A DNA stretch of 48,060 nt, taken from positions 1 through 48,060 of the forward strand of contig CAYPNF010000058.1 in assembly GCA_964411985.1 (NCBI GenBank), given 5' to 3'. Source of the stretch: CAYPNF01 sp964411985 (lineage in GTDB: Bacteria; Verrucomicrobiota; Verrucomicrobiia; Limisphaerales; J093). The notes under the pieces were generated by a model. It had not been told where the DNA came from. It made no database searches and was given only the letters and a program-made list of their open reading frames with translations. Below, piece after piece: positions 9,011-16,307 of this stretch. Position 1 is the first letter of the stretch. Every line of letters starts with the position of its first letter. The position numbers and the translations under genes were made by a program.

Positions 9011-9460
9011 ATGGATACTGTAGGAAAGGTCGAAGACATTCTCAAAACGAAGGGTGCCCAAGTGTGGTCCATCCCGCCTGAGGCGACCGTTTTTGAGGCG
9101 ATCAACCTGATGGCCGAGAAGAACGTGGGCGCTCTGCTGGTCATGGAGCAAGGGCGGCTCGTGGGCGTGGTTTCCGAGCGTGATTACACCCGAAAAGTGA
9201 TCCTTCAAGGAAGGGCTTCGAAGCAGACGTCCGTTCGAGAGATCATTTCCGCCCAGGTCATCTACGTTGACCCGCAGGCCAGCGTTCAGGAGTGCATGCG
9301 GTTGATGGTGTCTCACCGCATCCGTCATTTGCCCGTGATCCAGCAGGGAAAGGTAGTGGGCGTGGTTTCCATAGGGGACCTGGTGAACTGGATTATTTCC
9401 TCGCAGCAATCCACGATTCACCAACTGCACAATTACATTGCGGGCCAGTATCCAGGTTGA
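9011..9460 (+). CDS. Tandem CBS-domain protein
   Basis: 149 residues made of two CBS domains (about 15-75 and 80-140), the pair that forms a Bateman module binding adenine nucleotides or related ligands. Visible motifs are MAEKNVGALLVMEQGRLVGV with SERDYTRKV in the first and VSHRIRHLPVIQQGKVVGVV with SIGDLVNWI in the second. Stand-alone proteins of this layout are widespread and usually sense energy charge; the partner is unknown. It is a single gene with its own upstream space. The start ATG at 9011 leaves little N-terminal extension, as usual for the family. Confidence 0.92.
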   Translation: MDTVGKVEDILKTKGAQVWSIPPEATVFEAINLMAEKNVGALLVMEQGRLVGVVSERDYTRKVILQGRASKQTSVREIISAQVIYVDPQASVQECMRLMVSHRIRHLPVIQQGKVVGVVSIGDLVNWIISSQQSTIHQLHNYIAGQYPG

Positions 9461-9561
9461 CGTGCTGAGCGGGGTAGGGCAGGGCTGCGGCGTCCCACCG
9501 TCCTCTTTTCAAGTGGCTGAACGGACTTGCATTTCAAAGCTGATCGCTCGAGTCTAACCCC

Positions 9562-9834
9562 ATGAGTCAGAACTCAGGTGTTCTCAGTGTCAGCCGCGAG
9601 CAGATCCAGGAGCTGAACCGCGAGCTTTCACGGATGCGACACCAGATTAACAACCACCTTTCTCTGATGCTGGCCGCTGCGGAAATGATTCACCGTAAAC
9701 CAGAATCGACGCCGCAATGGGTAGCTCGGCTGACAGAGCAACCTCCGAAGATTTCCGACGAAGTGGAGGCTTTTTCACAGCAATTCGAACGAACCTTTGG
9801 ACTGAAGAACGAGGAGGAGCCTCCCTTTGCGTGA
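9562..9834 (+). CDS. Small protein with a HisKA-like (DHp) helix
   Basis: A 90-residue protein that I do not recognise as a named family. Residues 16-45 (RELSRMRHQINNHLSLMLAA) resemble the phospho-acceptor helix of sensor kinases, with His followed by an Asn-Asn pair and a hydrophobic repeat. There is no ATPase domain, so if the resemblance is real it would be a phosphotransfer or dimerisation module. The C-terminal half is acidic. It lies about 105 bp upstream of the sigma factor gene, on the same strand. Confidence 0.6.
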   Translation: MSQNSGVLSVSREQIQELNRELSRMRHQINNHLSLMLAAAEMIHRKPESTPQWVARLTEQPPKISDEVEAFSQQFERTFGLKNEEEPPFA

Positions 9835-9941
9835 CCGTTGCGGCTCAGCTGTTGCCTCCCTCCTCTGGCTTCGAGCCCCAATAGGGTCCAAGTGGGTGTT
9901 TCCATCCAGCCGGGGACGCTTGTTTTCTCCTTCCGCCCTTG

Positions 9942-10541
9942 ATGGGTTCCTGCAACTATCCGCCCGTGGAACCTGACGATGCAGTGCTGATCGCCGAAGT
10001 TCGGGCGGGCAACATCGCCAGCTTCGAGTCACTGGTACGGAAGTATCAGCCTCGAGTGTTCGCCACCGCCCGCCGATACGCCAGGTTGGAAAGCGAAGTA
10101 GAGGACATCGTTCAGGAAATCTTCATCAAAGCATTCCAAAAACTTGCCTCCTACCGCGGCGAAGCCCCCTTCGAGCACTGGCTCATGCGCATGGCGGTTC
10201 GGACCTGCTATGACTTCCTGCGCGGTCACCAACGCTCGCGGGAAACGAACTTTAGCCAATTGGAGGACGGGGAGCGGGACTGGCTGGAGCGATTTGCTCG
10301 GGGTGAGGGGGAAGATTCTGAAGGGGATTCTGGTGCGAAAGAGTTGGTAGACAGAGTGTTAGCCCAGATGTCGCCCGCTGGACGCCTAGTCATCACTCTG
10401 CTCGAAATCGAAGAACGGTCCGTGAAAGAGATAGCCACCCTGACCGGTTGGTCTGTGCCTTTGGTGAAGGTCCGTGCTTTTCGGGCGCGAGCCGAGATGA
10501 AGAAACTCGTGGAGCGCACGTTGCGCCAAGAAGGAATGTAA
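9942..10541 (+). CDS. ECF-type RNA polymerase sigma factor
   Basis: About 199 residues with the two-domain layout of extracytoplasmic-function sigma factors. Region 2 spans about residues 20-90 (FESLVRKYQPRVFATARRYA, then VEDIVQEIFIKAFQKL, the latter the core-binding helix). Region 4 spans about 135-190 (LLEIEERSVKEIATLTGWSV, then LVKVRAFRARAEMKK, the DNA-reading helix-turn-helix). A 30-residue acidic linker lies between. An ATG at 9942 is directly preceded by an in-frame TTG at 9939. Three bp separate its stop from the GTG of the next gene, so the membrane protein and Spy-like protein downstream are very probably co-transcribed. Confidence 0.93.
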   Translation: MGSCNYPPVEPDDAVLIAEVRAGNIASFESLVRKYQPRVFATARRYARLESEVEDIVQEIFIKAFQKLASYRGEAPFEHWLMRMAVRTCYDFLRGHQRSRETNFSQLEDGERDWLERFARGEGEDSEGDSGAKELVDRVLAQMSPAGRLVITLLEIEERSVKEIATLTGWSVPLVKVRAFRARAEMKKLVERTLRQEGM

Positions 10542-10544
10542 CCC

Positions 10545-10883
10545 GTGCTGCCTGAAAACCGTCTAATCCCTGTGAAAATGTTGAAGGCCGACCCTTTGAT
10601 CGAAAAACTGCTCTGCGCCGCGCGAGCCAACCCACCCAGCGACCGGGTGCCGTATGCTTTTGAGCAACGCATCCTCGCCCGGTTGCAGTCCGGGGCGATC
10701 CCAGACGCTTGGGGCCTTTGGGAACAGGTTTTCTGGAGGTCGCTTCCCGCTTTTCTGGGGATCACTCTCATGCTGGGGGCTGTGACGTTCACTACCCAGG
10801 CCCAATGGGACTCCAACTCCCTGCAGGACGACTTGGAGTCGGCCTTGTACGCGGAAGTCGAGAATACCGGAGATCGCTGGTGA
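10545..10883 (+). CDS. Small single-span membrane protein, possible anti-sigma partner
   Basis: 112 residues from a GTG at 10545; an ATG at 10578 would give 101. A cytoplasmic segment of about 70 residues (with YAFEQRILARL) precedes one hydrophobic segment (SLPAFLGITLMLGAVTF) and a short acidic tail. No zinc-binding HxxxCxxC motif of ZAS-type anti-sigma factors is present. Its place directly after the sigma gene, membrane topology and coupling to a Spy-like gene (GTGA overlap at 10880-10883) suggest a regulator of the sigma factor, but this rests on context only. Confidence 0.7.
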   Translation: MLPENRLIPVKMLKADPLIEKLLCAARANPPSDRVPYAFEQRILARLQSGAIPDAWGLWEQVFWRSLPAFLGITLMLGAVTFTTQAQWDSNSLQDDLESALYAEVENTGDRW

Positions 10884-11380
10884 ACCGCTGGAAGATCATC
10901 CTGGCTGCTGCGCTCATTTTTTTGGCCGGCGCCGCTTCTGGCGCGTGCGGCCTGTACCTCTTCCATGCCATGGGTCCCCCGCAGGCGAACTCCCGCCTCA
11001 CGACGTCCCGTCTAGGCCCGGGTTCCGGCCCGAAAGCGGAATTCTTGCGGCGAGCCACCATGCGACTCGATCTCTCCCCCGTCCAGCGCGAGAAGATCGA
11101 CGAATTGGTGAGTGCCAGTCAGCAGCGGATGCGCAAGCTGTGGGAACCGGTGGCTCCGCAGGCTCATGCTGAAATGGAGGGTCTGCAGAAGAGCATCGAG
11201 GAAGTCCTGACTTCCGAACAGAAATCTCGCTTTGCCAAACTCCTTTCGGAGCGTGCGACGAGCCAGGGAAATCCCGGGCAGAATCCACGGCGTCGGGAGC
11301 GCGGGGAATGGCCCGAATCCGGCCCCGGTGCCACCAACCGGGAAGCCAACCCAAGTAGGGATCCTTCGCCAGGCCACTAG
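10880..11380 (+). CDS. Spy/CpxP-like periplasmic protein (LTxxQ family)
   Basis: 166 residues from the GTG at 10880, which overlaps the previous stop as GTGA. An N-terminal hydrophobic anchor or signal (IILAAALIFLAGAASGA) is followed by a helical domain with the Spy/CpxP pattern: LDLSPVQREKIDELV (about 70-85) and EEVLTSEQKSRFAKLL (about 115-135), the two LTxxQ-like repeats. The tail is Arg/Pro/Gly-rich and probably disordered. Family members are periplasmic chaperones or metal sensors that restrain envelope-stress signalling. As third gene of a sigma-factor operon it may be the sensing or output component. A longer frame starting at 10709 only shadows the preceding gene. Confidence 0.8.
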   Translation: MNRWKIILAAALIFLAGAASGACGLYLFHAMGPPQANSRLTTSRLGPGSGPKAEFLRRATMRLDLSPVQREKIDELVSASQQRMRKLWEPVAPQAHAEMEGLQKSIEEVLTSEQKSRFAKLLSERATSQGNPGQNPRRRERGEWPESGPGATNREANPSRDPSPGH

Positions 11381-11558
11381 CATTTGGGACAACCTCCCCA
11401 AGAGGGCTGGAGCAGCCAGAAAAACGGCAGCCACGGGGGTGCTTTTGACGTTTGAGTCGCGCCGGCTCTTCTTTATGCTGCCAACCGAAATCGAAAACCT
11501 TGAAGAGGACCTTCTTCCGCGGACAGATGTGATCCCATCGACGCAACTATAACGACTT

Positions 11559-12320
11559 ATGTCTGACACGTATTCACGCATCGCTATCGTGACTGGCGCC
11601 ACATCGGGTATCGGCGAGGCCACGGTGAGAAGATTTGTCACCGCCGGCTTCGGCGTGGTGGGCAACGGCCGCAATGCCGCAAAACTGGCCGAGCTCGAGA
11701 AGGAACTGGGCCCCTCGTTCTGCGGTATCGCAGGAGACGCGGCGGACGACGCCGTTCTGGAGCGGCTTTTTGCCTCGGCACTCGAGCGGTTTGGGAAGTC
11801 GGCGGACATCGTGGTGGCCAACGCGGGGAGAGGCCTGGTGGGTTCCGTCAAAGATGCGGATCTGTCCCAGTTGGAGGACCTGTTGCGGACGAATGTTACG
11901 GGGGTGGTCGTATTGCTGCAAAAGGCCGCGCGAAAAATGCTGGACGGGCGACAGAGCGGCGAACCGAAGTCGGCGTCCGACATCGTGATTATCGGGTCCG
12001 TCGTGGGGCGGCATGTATCCCCTTTCAGCGCGATCTATGGGGCCACGAAGTTCGCGGTGCACGGGCTGGCGGAAGGGTTGCGACGCGAGCTGGGGCCACA
12101 AGGGATTCGTGTCACCCTGGTGGAGCCAGGAATTGTGGTCAGCGGATTCCAGGTGGCGGCGAACTACAGCGAGGAGATGGTGCGGAGTTTTGGAGAGAAG
12201 TTTGGCACCCTCTTGACCGGAGCGGATGTGGCCAATTCCATTCACTTCGTTGTCACTCAGCCACCCCATGTGCATATCAGCGACATCATTGTTCGGCCCA
12301 CCGGTCAGGATTACCCATGA
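11559..12320 (+). CDS. Short-chain dehydrogenase/reductase (SDR)
   Basis: 253 residues with the classical SDR Rossmann fold. The NAD(P)-binding TGATSGIG motif is at residues 13-20, NAG at about 88-90, a catalytic Ser in the IIGSVVG strand near 148, and YGATK for the Tyr-x-x-x-Lys pair near 161-165. The closest general type is the NADP-dependent YdfG-like oxidoreductases acting on small hydroxy acids or sugars; the substrate is unknown. It stands alone on the plus strand after a 178-bp gap without recognised features. Confidence 0.9.
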   Translation: MSDTYSRIAIVTGATSGIGEATVRRFVTAGFGVVGNGRNAAKLAELEKELGPSFCGIAGDAADDAVLERLFASALERFGKSADIVVANAGRGLVGSVKDADLSQLEDLLRTNVTGVVVLLQKAARKMLDGRQSGEPKSASDIVIIGSVVGRHVSPFSAIYGATKFAVHGLAEGLRRELGPQGIRVTLVEPGIVVSGFQVAANYSEEMVRSFGEKFGTLLTGADVANSIHFVVTQPPHVHISDIIVRPTGQDYP

Positions 12321-12351
12321 GGTGGGCAGGGAGGAACGAACCTCAGTTCGC

Positions 12352-13506
12352 CTACGCCTCTGCCGGGGAAACGCCTGCAGCGGGCAACTCCCGTGAACGC
12401 CGTGGATACCGACGGCCGTTGAGAAGCTCACCTACCCACGTAGGACGGACCAGGAAATCGTAGCTGATCACGAGGATCGCCACCGAGAGGGCCAGGACCA
12501 GGGGGATTTTGGCCAGAGCGGGCAGGGGCACCGGTCGGAAGGCGACCTGGAGACCAACCACCACCGGCATATGGATGATGAACATCCAATAGGAGGCATC
12601 CGACATGTAGCGCCAACGGGGGCTGGGATTGTCGAAGTACCTCAGGAACAAACCGAGACAGGCAAAGGTCAATAGCCAGCATAGAATCGCATTTCCCGCC
12701 GATTTGATCCAGGGGTGCTCCCCTCCCGGCACCAAACCGTACACCGCGAAGGCGGGCAGACTCAGCGCGAGGTAGAGCCAAATGTGCTGGCGGAAGCGCG
12801 GCAGAAGATCTCGGTGGTAATAGAGGAGCCATCCGCCGACGAACGGAACCAGGTAAGCCGCGAGAATGAGAAACTCCGGCTTGAATCCGTCGCAGTCCTT
12901 GAGAGTGCCGCGCATGGCCGTCAAGGGCAGCCAGGAGAAGAGGGCGAAGAGGATCGGGGCGTACCAGCGCTGGAGACCCCATCGGTAGGCCGCCATCAGT
13001 GCGCGTTGAACCGATTCAGGCAGCCGCTTGGCGAGGTGGACTCCAAAGCCGACAATCACGTAAAGGAACACCAGGTACTCCAGGAACCAAAGGTGCAAGG
13101 GATGCAGTCGGCGGAGGACTTCCCCGCTGGCGAAAACGGGCAGGATCTTGTCCGGTCCTTGTTCGAGGCTGATGACGATCGCAGCGATCACCGGGAACAT
13201 TAGCGTCCAGAAGAGAGCGAATGGGAGGAGCACCCTTTTGGCACGGTTGGCGGCAAATCCCGCTTGGCCGCGGCGATCCCACAGGAGCGCACCGAAAAAG
13301 CCGGCCATCAGGTAGAACGCCGGCATCCGGAAGGAGTGGATCAGTCCGAGCGTGAAATCCAGCGCATGCGTCGGGTGCGCGTCAATGTAGGGCCAGTGCC
13401 CGTTTCCCGAATAGCCGACCACGACATGGAGGTAGATTCCCAGGAGCATCATCGTGGCTCGCATGCTGTCGAGGGCGTGGTAGCGAGGATTCACTTGCGC
13501 GTTCAT
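12352..13506 (-). CDS. Acyltransferase 3 family membrane protein (OpgC/MdoC-like)
   Basis: 384 residues with about ten hydrophobic segments. The N-terminus (RYHALDSMRATMMLLGIYLH) carries the acyltransferase-3 signature of an Arg shortly after the first helix start, and the segment SFRMPAFYLMAGFFGALL is characteristic. Family members move acyl (often succinyl or acetyl) groups onto extracytoplasmic glycans; OpgC modifies osmoregulated glucans. Acceptor and donor cannot be assigned here. It converges on the SDR gene with a gap of about 30 bp. Confidence 0.87.
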   Translation of the reverse strand: MNAQVNPRYHALDSMRATMMLLGIYLHVVVGYSGNGHWPYIDAHPTHALDFTLGLIHSFRMPAFYLMAGFFGALLWDRRGQAGFAANRAKRVLLPFALFWTLMFPVIAAIVISLEQGPDKILPVFASGEVLRRLHPLHLWFLEYLVFLYVIVGFGVHLAKRLPESVQRALMAAYRWGLQRWYAPILFALFSWLPLTAMRGTLKDCDGFKPEFLILAAYLVPFVGGWLLYYHRDLLPRFRQHIWLYLALSLPAFAVYGLVPGGEHPWIKSAGNAILCWLLTFACLGLFLRYFDNPSPRWRYMSDASYWMFIIHMPVVVGLQVAFRPVPLPALAKIPLVLALSVAILVISYDFLVRPTWVGELLNGRRYPRRSRELPAAGVSPAEA

Positions 13507-13689
13507 ATCGGTTGGTCAGGAATTCAACACGGACATGGATCCACCTCATCGCACGAGGTGTGCCAACTCCACGGACTCTTCTAACTCCCTCCAACTCAGA
13601 GGACAGGCCAGGGTCGGGTGCTTTGCCCGCCTAGATAGTATCCCGGTAAAGGCATTCAGTGATCCCAAAACTGGGAAATCGATGGTGAG

Positions 13690-13960
13690 AGGAGAGGGGA
13701 AAGCGGCGGTGTAGGGTCCAACGCCCTCGGTCATCGTGATGTTCGTGGCACTCCTCGTGGTCGTCCTCGTCCTCGAAACCGTGGCTCAATTGCCGAGGAG
13801 GAGGGACGAGCACGAGCACGAGCACGAAGAAGGAGGGTTGGTCATCGTCGCACGCACTCCAAGACCTGGCGGATTGTGCGTGGGCCTTCGGCTATGCGCC
13901 AGCTTTTGGAGTGCGGTGAGGAGCGGAGCGAAGTACCGCTTTTCGCATTGGCACTGTGGC
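13690..13960. repeat. Repeat family A, copy 3
   Basis: A complete unit: ggggaaagcggcggtgtagg, the gccctcggtcatcgtgatg block, a pyrimidine arm with gtcgtcctcgtcctcg, the short loop ending attgccg, a purine arm with cgagcacgagcacgagcac, the ggagggttggtcatcg block and the agacctggcgga to gcgaagtaccgctttt tail. It lies between the acyltransferase gene (transcribed away) and trxB. Confidence 0.82.
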
Positions 13961-13990
13961 ACCCTTGCCAAAGGGATTAGCTGGGTCTAT

Positions 13991-14048
13991 CGTAAGTGCC
14001 TTACGGGAACACTGTCCGATTCCGGATAACTCCGGTCGGAACCGACCG
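13991..14048. promoter_or_regulatory. Two inverted repeats just upstream of trxB
   Basis: cgtaag-tgc-cttacg (13991-14005) and cggtcgg-aa-ccgaccg (14033-14048) are perfect inverted repeats. The second ends 10 bp before the trxB ATG, where it would cover the ribosome-binding region as RNA or act as an operator as DNA. Which applies cannot be told from sequence. Confidence 0.4.
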
Positions 14049-14058
14049 TTCAAAAGCT

Positions 14059-14988
14059 ATGGAAAAAGTCGTTATCATTGGCAGCGGCTGCGCTGGTCTC
14101 ACCGCCGCTCTCTACACCGCTCGTGCGAACCTGAACCCGCTCGTGCTCACCGGGCTGATGCCTGGCGGCCTTCTGACCACGACAAGTGTGGTGGAGAATT
14201 TCCCGGGGTTTCCCGAGGGGGTGGATGGGTACGAGCTGATGACTCGGATTCAAAAACAAGCGGAACGATTTGGAGCGCGCGTGCAGTTCGCGACCGTCGA
14301 AGCCGTGGATTTGTCCCGCCGCCCGTTCCAGCTTACCGTGGATGGAGAGTTGGTGGAGGCGCAGACCTTGATCATCGCCGCGGGTGCCGGGCATCGGCAT
14401 CTGGGAATCGAGAGTGAGGTCAAATTGGACAAGAAAGGGGTCACCTATTGCGCGACCTGCGACGGCGCGTTGCCCCCGTTCCGCAACAAGCCCCTGGTGG
14501 TGGTGGGGGGCGGAGATTCCGCCTGCGAAGAAGCCCAGTACCTCACCCGTTTCGGCTCGATCGTGTACCTGATTCACCGCCGCGACACGCTCCGCGCTTC
14601 CAAGATCATGGCGGAACGGACCCTGGCGAATCCGAAGATCAAACCCGTTTGGGATTCCGTGGTAACAGAAGTGTTGGACGTGAAGCAGGACAAGGTAACA
14701 GGGGTTCGTTTGCGCAATGTGAAGACGAACCAGGAGTCCACCCTGGAATGTTCCGGGGTCTTTGTGGCGATTGGCCACGAGCCGAACACGCGCGTCTTCC
14801 AGGGCAAGGTGGAAATGGACGAGGCCGGTTACGTCCTTCGCAAACAGGGATCGCAGACCAGCGTCCCAGGAGTGTTCGTGGCCGGGGACTGCTCGGATCA
14901 TGTCTATCGTCAGGCGATCACCGCTGCGGGGATGGGATGCGCAGCCGCGATTGACGCGGAACGATTCCTCGGGGCGCAAAACCAATAG
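14059..14988 (+). CDS. trxB: Thioredoxin-disulfide reductase
   Basis: 309 residues. It transfers electrons from NADPH through FAD and a redox disulfide to thioredoxin. Seen in order: FAD-binding GSGCAG near the N-terminus, the CATC redox centre in VTYCATCDGALP near residues 132-140, the NADPH-binding GGGDSACEEA near 152-161, an HRRDTLRAS segment for the NADP phosphate, and the C-terminal FAD motif VPGVFVAGDC. The first FAD motif has Cys where most family members have Pro. I start at the ATG at 14059; an upstream in-frame ATG (13996) would add 21 residues lacking family character. No thioredoxin gene is adjacent. Confidence 0.93.
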   Translation: MEKVVIIGSGCAGLTAALYTARANLNPLVLTGLMPGGLLTTTSVVENFPGFPEGVDGYELMTRIQKQAERFGARVQFATVEAVDLSRRPFQLTVDGELVEAQTLIIAAGAGHRHLGIESEVKLDKKGVTYCATCDGALPPFRNKPLVVVGGGDSACEEAQYLTRFGSIVYLIHRRDTLRASKIMAERTLANPKIKPVWDSVVTEVLDVKQDKVTGVRLRNVKTNQESTLECSGVFVAIGHEPNTRVFQGKVEMDEAGYVLRKQGSQTSVPGVFVAGDCSDHVYRQAITAAGMGCAAAIDAERFLGAQNQ

Positions 14989-15080
14989 CGCGAGAGGGTG
15001 TATTGGGGAGGATCCAGGAGATCTGTTCCTTTGAGGGACGCTGGATCATGAAGAGAACTGGCTTTCCTAATTCTGCCAGG

Positions 15081-15152
15081 TTACTGCCAGTAATCACCCA
15101 ACCCTGTACCGCAGATTGCCCAATCTGCCGTTTCGCAGGTCGCCTGACCTGC
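15081..15152. repeat. REP-like cluster of three small hairpins
   Basis: Three perfect or near-perfect small palindromes lie in 72 bp: ttactg-c-cagtaa (15081-15093), gcagattg-cc-caatctgc (15111-15128) and gcaggtc-gcct-gacctgc (15135-15152). The last two have different stems with a 6-bp gap, as in paired REP elements. They lie in the 15 kb intergenic gap between trxB and the first cassette. No RAYT transposase is visible in the window. Confidence 0.55.
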
Positions 15153-15351
15153 TGGCCTCCCGGGAGTGCCAAAAGCGAACTGGAATTCAGACGACGACCC
15201 GAAGGGAGGCGTTTGGACAGTACGTACCGGATTTGCAGGATAGGAAAGGGTCGGTCTTTTTTGGGATCATCCTCAGTCTGGTCCGAGATACGAACTATAG
15301 CCGCCGGGTGGAAGCCTCCTGCGCCTGCGCCGGAGGACCTTTTCTTCGCGC

Positions 15352-15379
15352 TTGAGCTTGCGATCGAATATCTTATGAT
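15352..15379 (+). promoter_or_regulatory. Sigma-70-like promoter of leader module copy 1
   Basis: TTGAGC (15352-15357) and TATGAT (15374-15379) have a 16-bp spacer. The corresponding elements of copy 2 are TTGAAC and TATAAT with the same spacing. The leader ATG follows 21 bp after the -10 element, with an AGAGG ribosome-binding site between. Confidence 0.6.
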
Positions 15380-15399
15380 CGGCTCAACGTAAGAGGCTT

Positions 15400-15465
15400 A
15401 TGAAGAAGCAGAGGAAAGGCTATTATACGAACCACTGGTTCGTTGAAGCAAATGGTTCGCCATGA
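15400..15465 (+). CDS. Leader peptide of 21 residues, coupled to the ankyrin gene
   Basis: The frame MKKQRKGYYTNHWFVEANGS-P is preceded by AGAGG and ends in a TGA that overlaps the ankyrin ATG (ATGA, 15462-15465). Copy 2 at 33712 encodes MKNSKGYSTNRWFVESNGSA and continues five residues. The shared pattern KGY-x-TN-x-WFVE-x-NGS and the conserved overlap argue that it is translated. A role in raising translation of the next gene by coupling is inferred, as known for ORF11 in the attI1 site of class 1 integrons. Confidence 0.6.
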   Translation: MKKQRKGYYTNHWFVEANGSP

Positions 15466-15872
15466 GCCCCGGACTTAGCAGCGTTCTGAAGAAGATCCAG
15501 GCAGCCAATCTGCCGATGTTTGATCGAGTCACGCTTACTGGGCCGAATGTTCGATCTAACGGCTTTGGTGAGACGCCGCTTCATGTGGTCGCATTCTGGG
15601 GAGACGTCGACGCCACGAGAGTCTTGATCCAAGAGGGAGGCCTTATCGATGTTCCAGGCGAGGATGGTTGTACTCCTCTGCATGAGGCCACGATGCAGGG
15701 CCACCTTGAGGTAGTCAGGCTTCTGCTGGCCAGCGGAGCGGACCGGAATCTGAAAAGTGAGTTTGGAGACTTCTCCGAAGTAGCAGCCATGAGTGAGAAT
15801 CCGGAGATCCAAGAGTTGGGAAGCCAATCAAAACGAAGGCGAACCACCCGAAGGCAGCGATCCCCGCAATGA
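15462..15872 (+). CDS. Small ankyrin-repeat protein in an integron-type cassette
   Basis: 136 residues with two clear ankyrin repeats: GETPLHVVAFWGDVDATRVL (about 28-60) and GCTPLHEATMQGHLEVVRLL (about 66-98). A third partial repeat (FGDFSEVAAM) follows. Ankyrin repeats mediate protein binding; the partner is unknown. The ATG overlaps the stop of the leader peptide, so translation is probably coupled. The last ten codons run into the attC site at 15838 and encode a basic tail (KRRRTTRRQR), suggesting the C-terminus was supplied by the recombination site. A short stand-alone ankyrin protein is a typical cassette cargo. Confidence 0.82.
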   Translation: MSPGLSSVLKKIQAANLPMFDRVTLTGPNVRSNGFGETPLHVVAFWGDVDATRVLIQEGGLIDVPGEDGCTPLHEATMQGHLEVVRLLLASGADRNLKSEFGDFSEVAAMSENPEIQELGSQSKRRRTTRRQRSPQ

Positions 15873-15929
15873 ACACTAGATTTCAAACCAGAGACCAACG
15901 ATGCGGAGTCGCTGGCCGGAACGTTAAGT
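15838..15929 (+). repeat. attC recombination site 1
   Basis: A 92-bp site: left core ggcgaac (15838-15844), left arm cagcgatccccgca (15855-15868), right arm tgcggagtcgctg (15902-15914), right core gttaagt (15923-15929), which fits GTTRRRY. The arms pair over 13 positions, with one extra base (T at 15861) after six pairs and one mismatch. The central spacer resembles those of the sites at 28682 and 47399. An extra unpaired base on one arm is the established hallmark by which integrases read folded attC. Confidence 0.9.
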
Positions 15930-15934
15930 GGCGT

Positions 15935-16240
15935 ATGCGCATCATCCATCATTTTAGCGTTGCGATGCTCGTGGTTCTCACGAGTTGTTCGCGTTCTTCG
16001 CCTCCTCCAGCCGACGCAAATGCCCGCTACTCGGTAGTCTTGCTTGCCTTTGATGTTCAATGGAAGATTCGAGGTATTAAAGCGATTCGCGAGGAAACTG
16101 GCTTGGGTCTCGCTGACGCCAAGCAGCTGATCGAGTCATCACCAGGGCTCGTGAAGTCTCATCTTTCTTACTCGGAAGCCGAGGCGGTGGCGGTACGCCT
16201 GCGCGCTGAAAAAATCACGGTGGAAGTGAGGAAGGAATAA
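15935..16240 (+). CDS. Lipoprotein with a ribosomal L7/L12 C-terminal-like domain
   Basis: 101 residues from the ATG at 15935, six bp after the attC right core. Residues 1-18 form a lipoprotein signal with the lipobox L15-T-S-C18. A short Ser/Pro spacer precedes a domain (about 40-98) whose GIKAIREETGLGLADAKQLI segment closely follows the L7/L12 C-terminal fold, there used for binding elongation factors. In stand-alone bacterial proteins its function is unknown. An earlier in-frame ATG (15869) lies inside the attC site and would spoil the signal peptide. Confidence 0.75.
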   Translation: MRIIHHFSVAMLVVLTSCSRSSPPPADANARYSVVLLAFDVQWKIRGIKAIREETGLGLADAKQLIESSPGLVKSHLSYSEAEAVAVRLRAEKITVEVRKE

Positions 16241-16289
16241 TGAATCCACCGCCCCTGACGGCGGCGGTCGCTCACCTCTGGCGTTGACG
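16241..16289 (+). other. Possible degenerate attC between two cassette genes
   Basis: A hairpin accgcc (16248-16253) / ggcggt (16263-16268) precedes gttgacg (16283-16289), which is close to a right core. No left core is visible and the arm is short, so this may be a worn or deleted attC, or an unrelated hairpin. Confidence 0.35.
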
Positions 16290-16307
16290 GCTACCATCAC
16301 TCATCTT

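Larger units (their letters stand above)
15276..15465 (+). repeat. Repeat family C, copy 1: portable promoter-leader module
   Basis: About 190 bp that align with 33591-33789, with interspersed differences. Shared parts are gtctggt, cgaac(t/c)atagcc(g/a)ccgggtggaagcc, ccttttctt, the promoter, the AAGAGG ribosome site and a short ORF. Similarity stops at GTTCGCC (15455-15461), immediately before the ankyrin start codon; in the other copy it stops at GTTCGGC, before an unrelated gene. The inverted repeat acgaacc-act-ggttcgt (15427-15443) sits inside the ORF. Confidence 0.75.
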
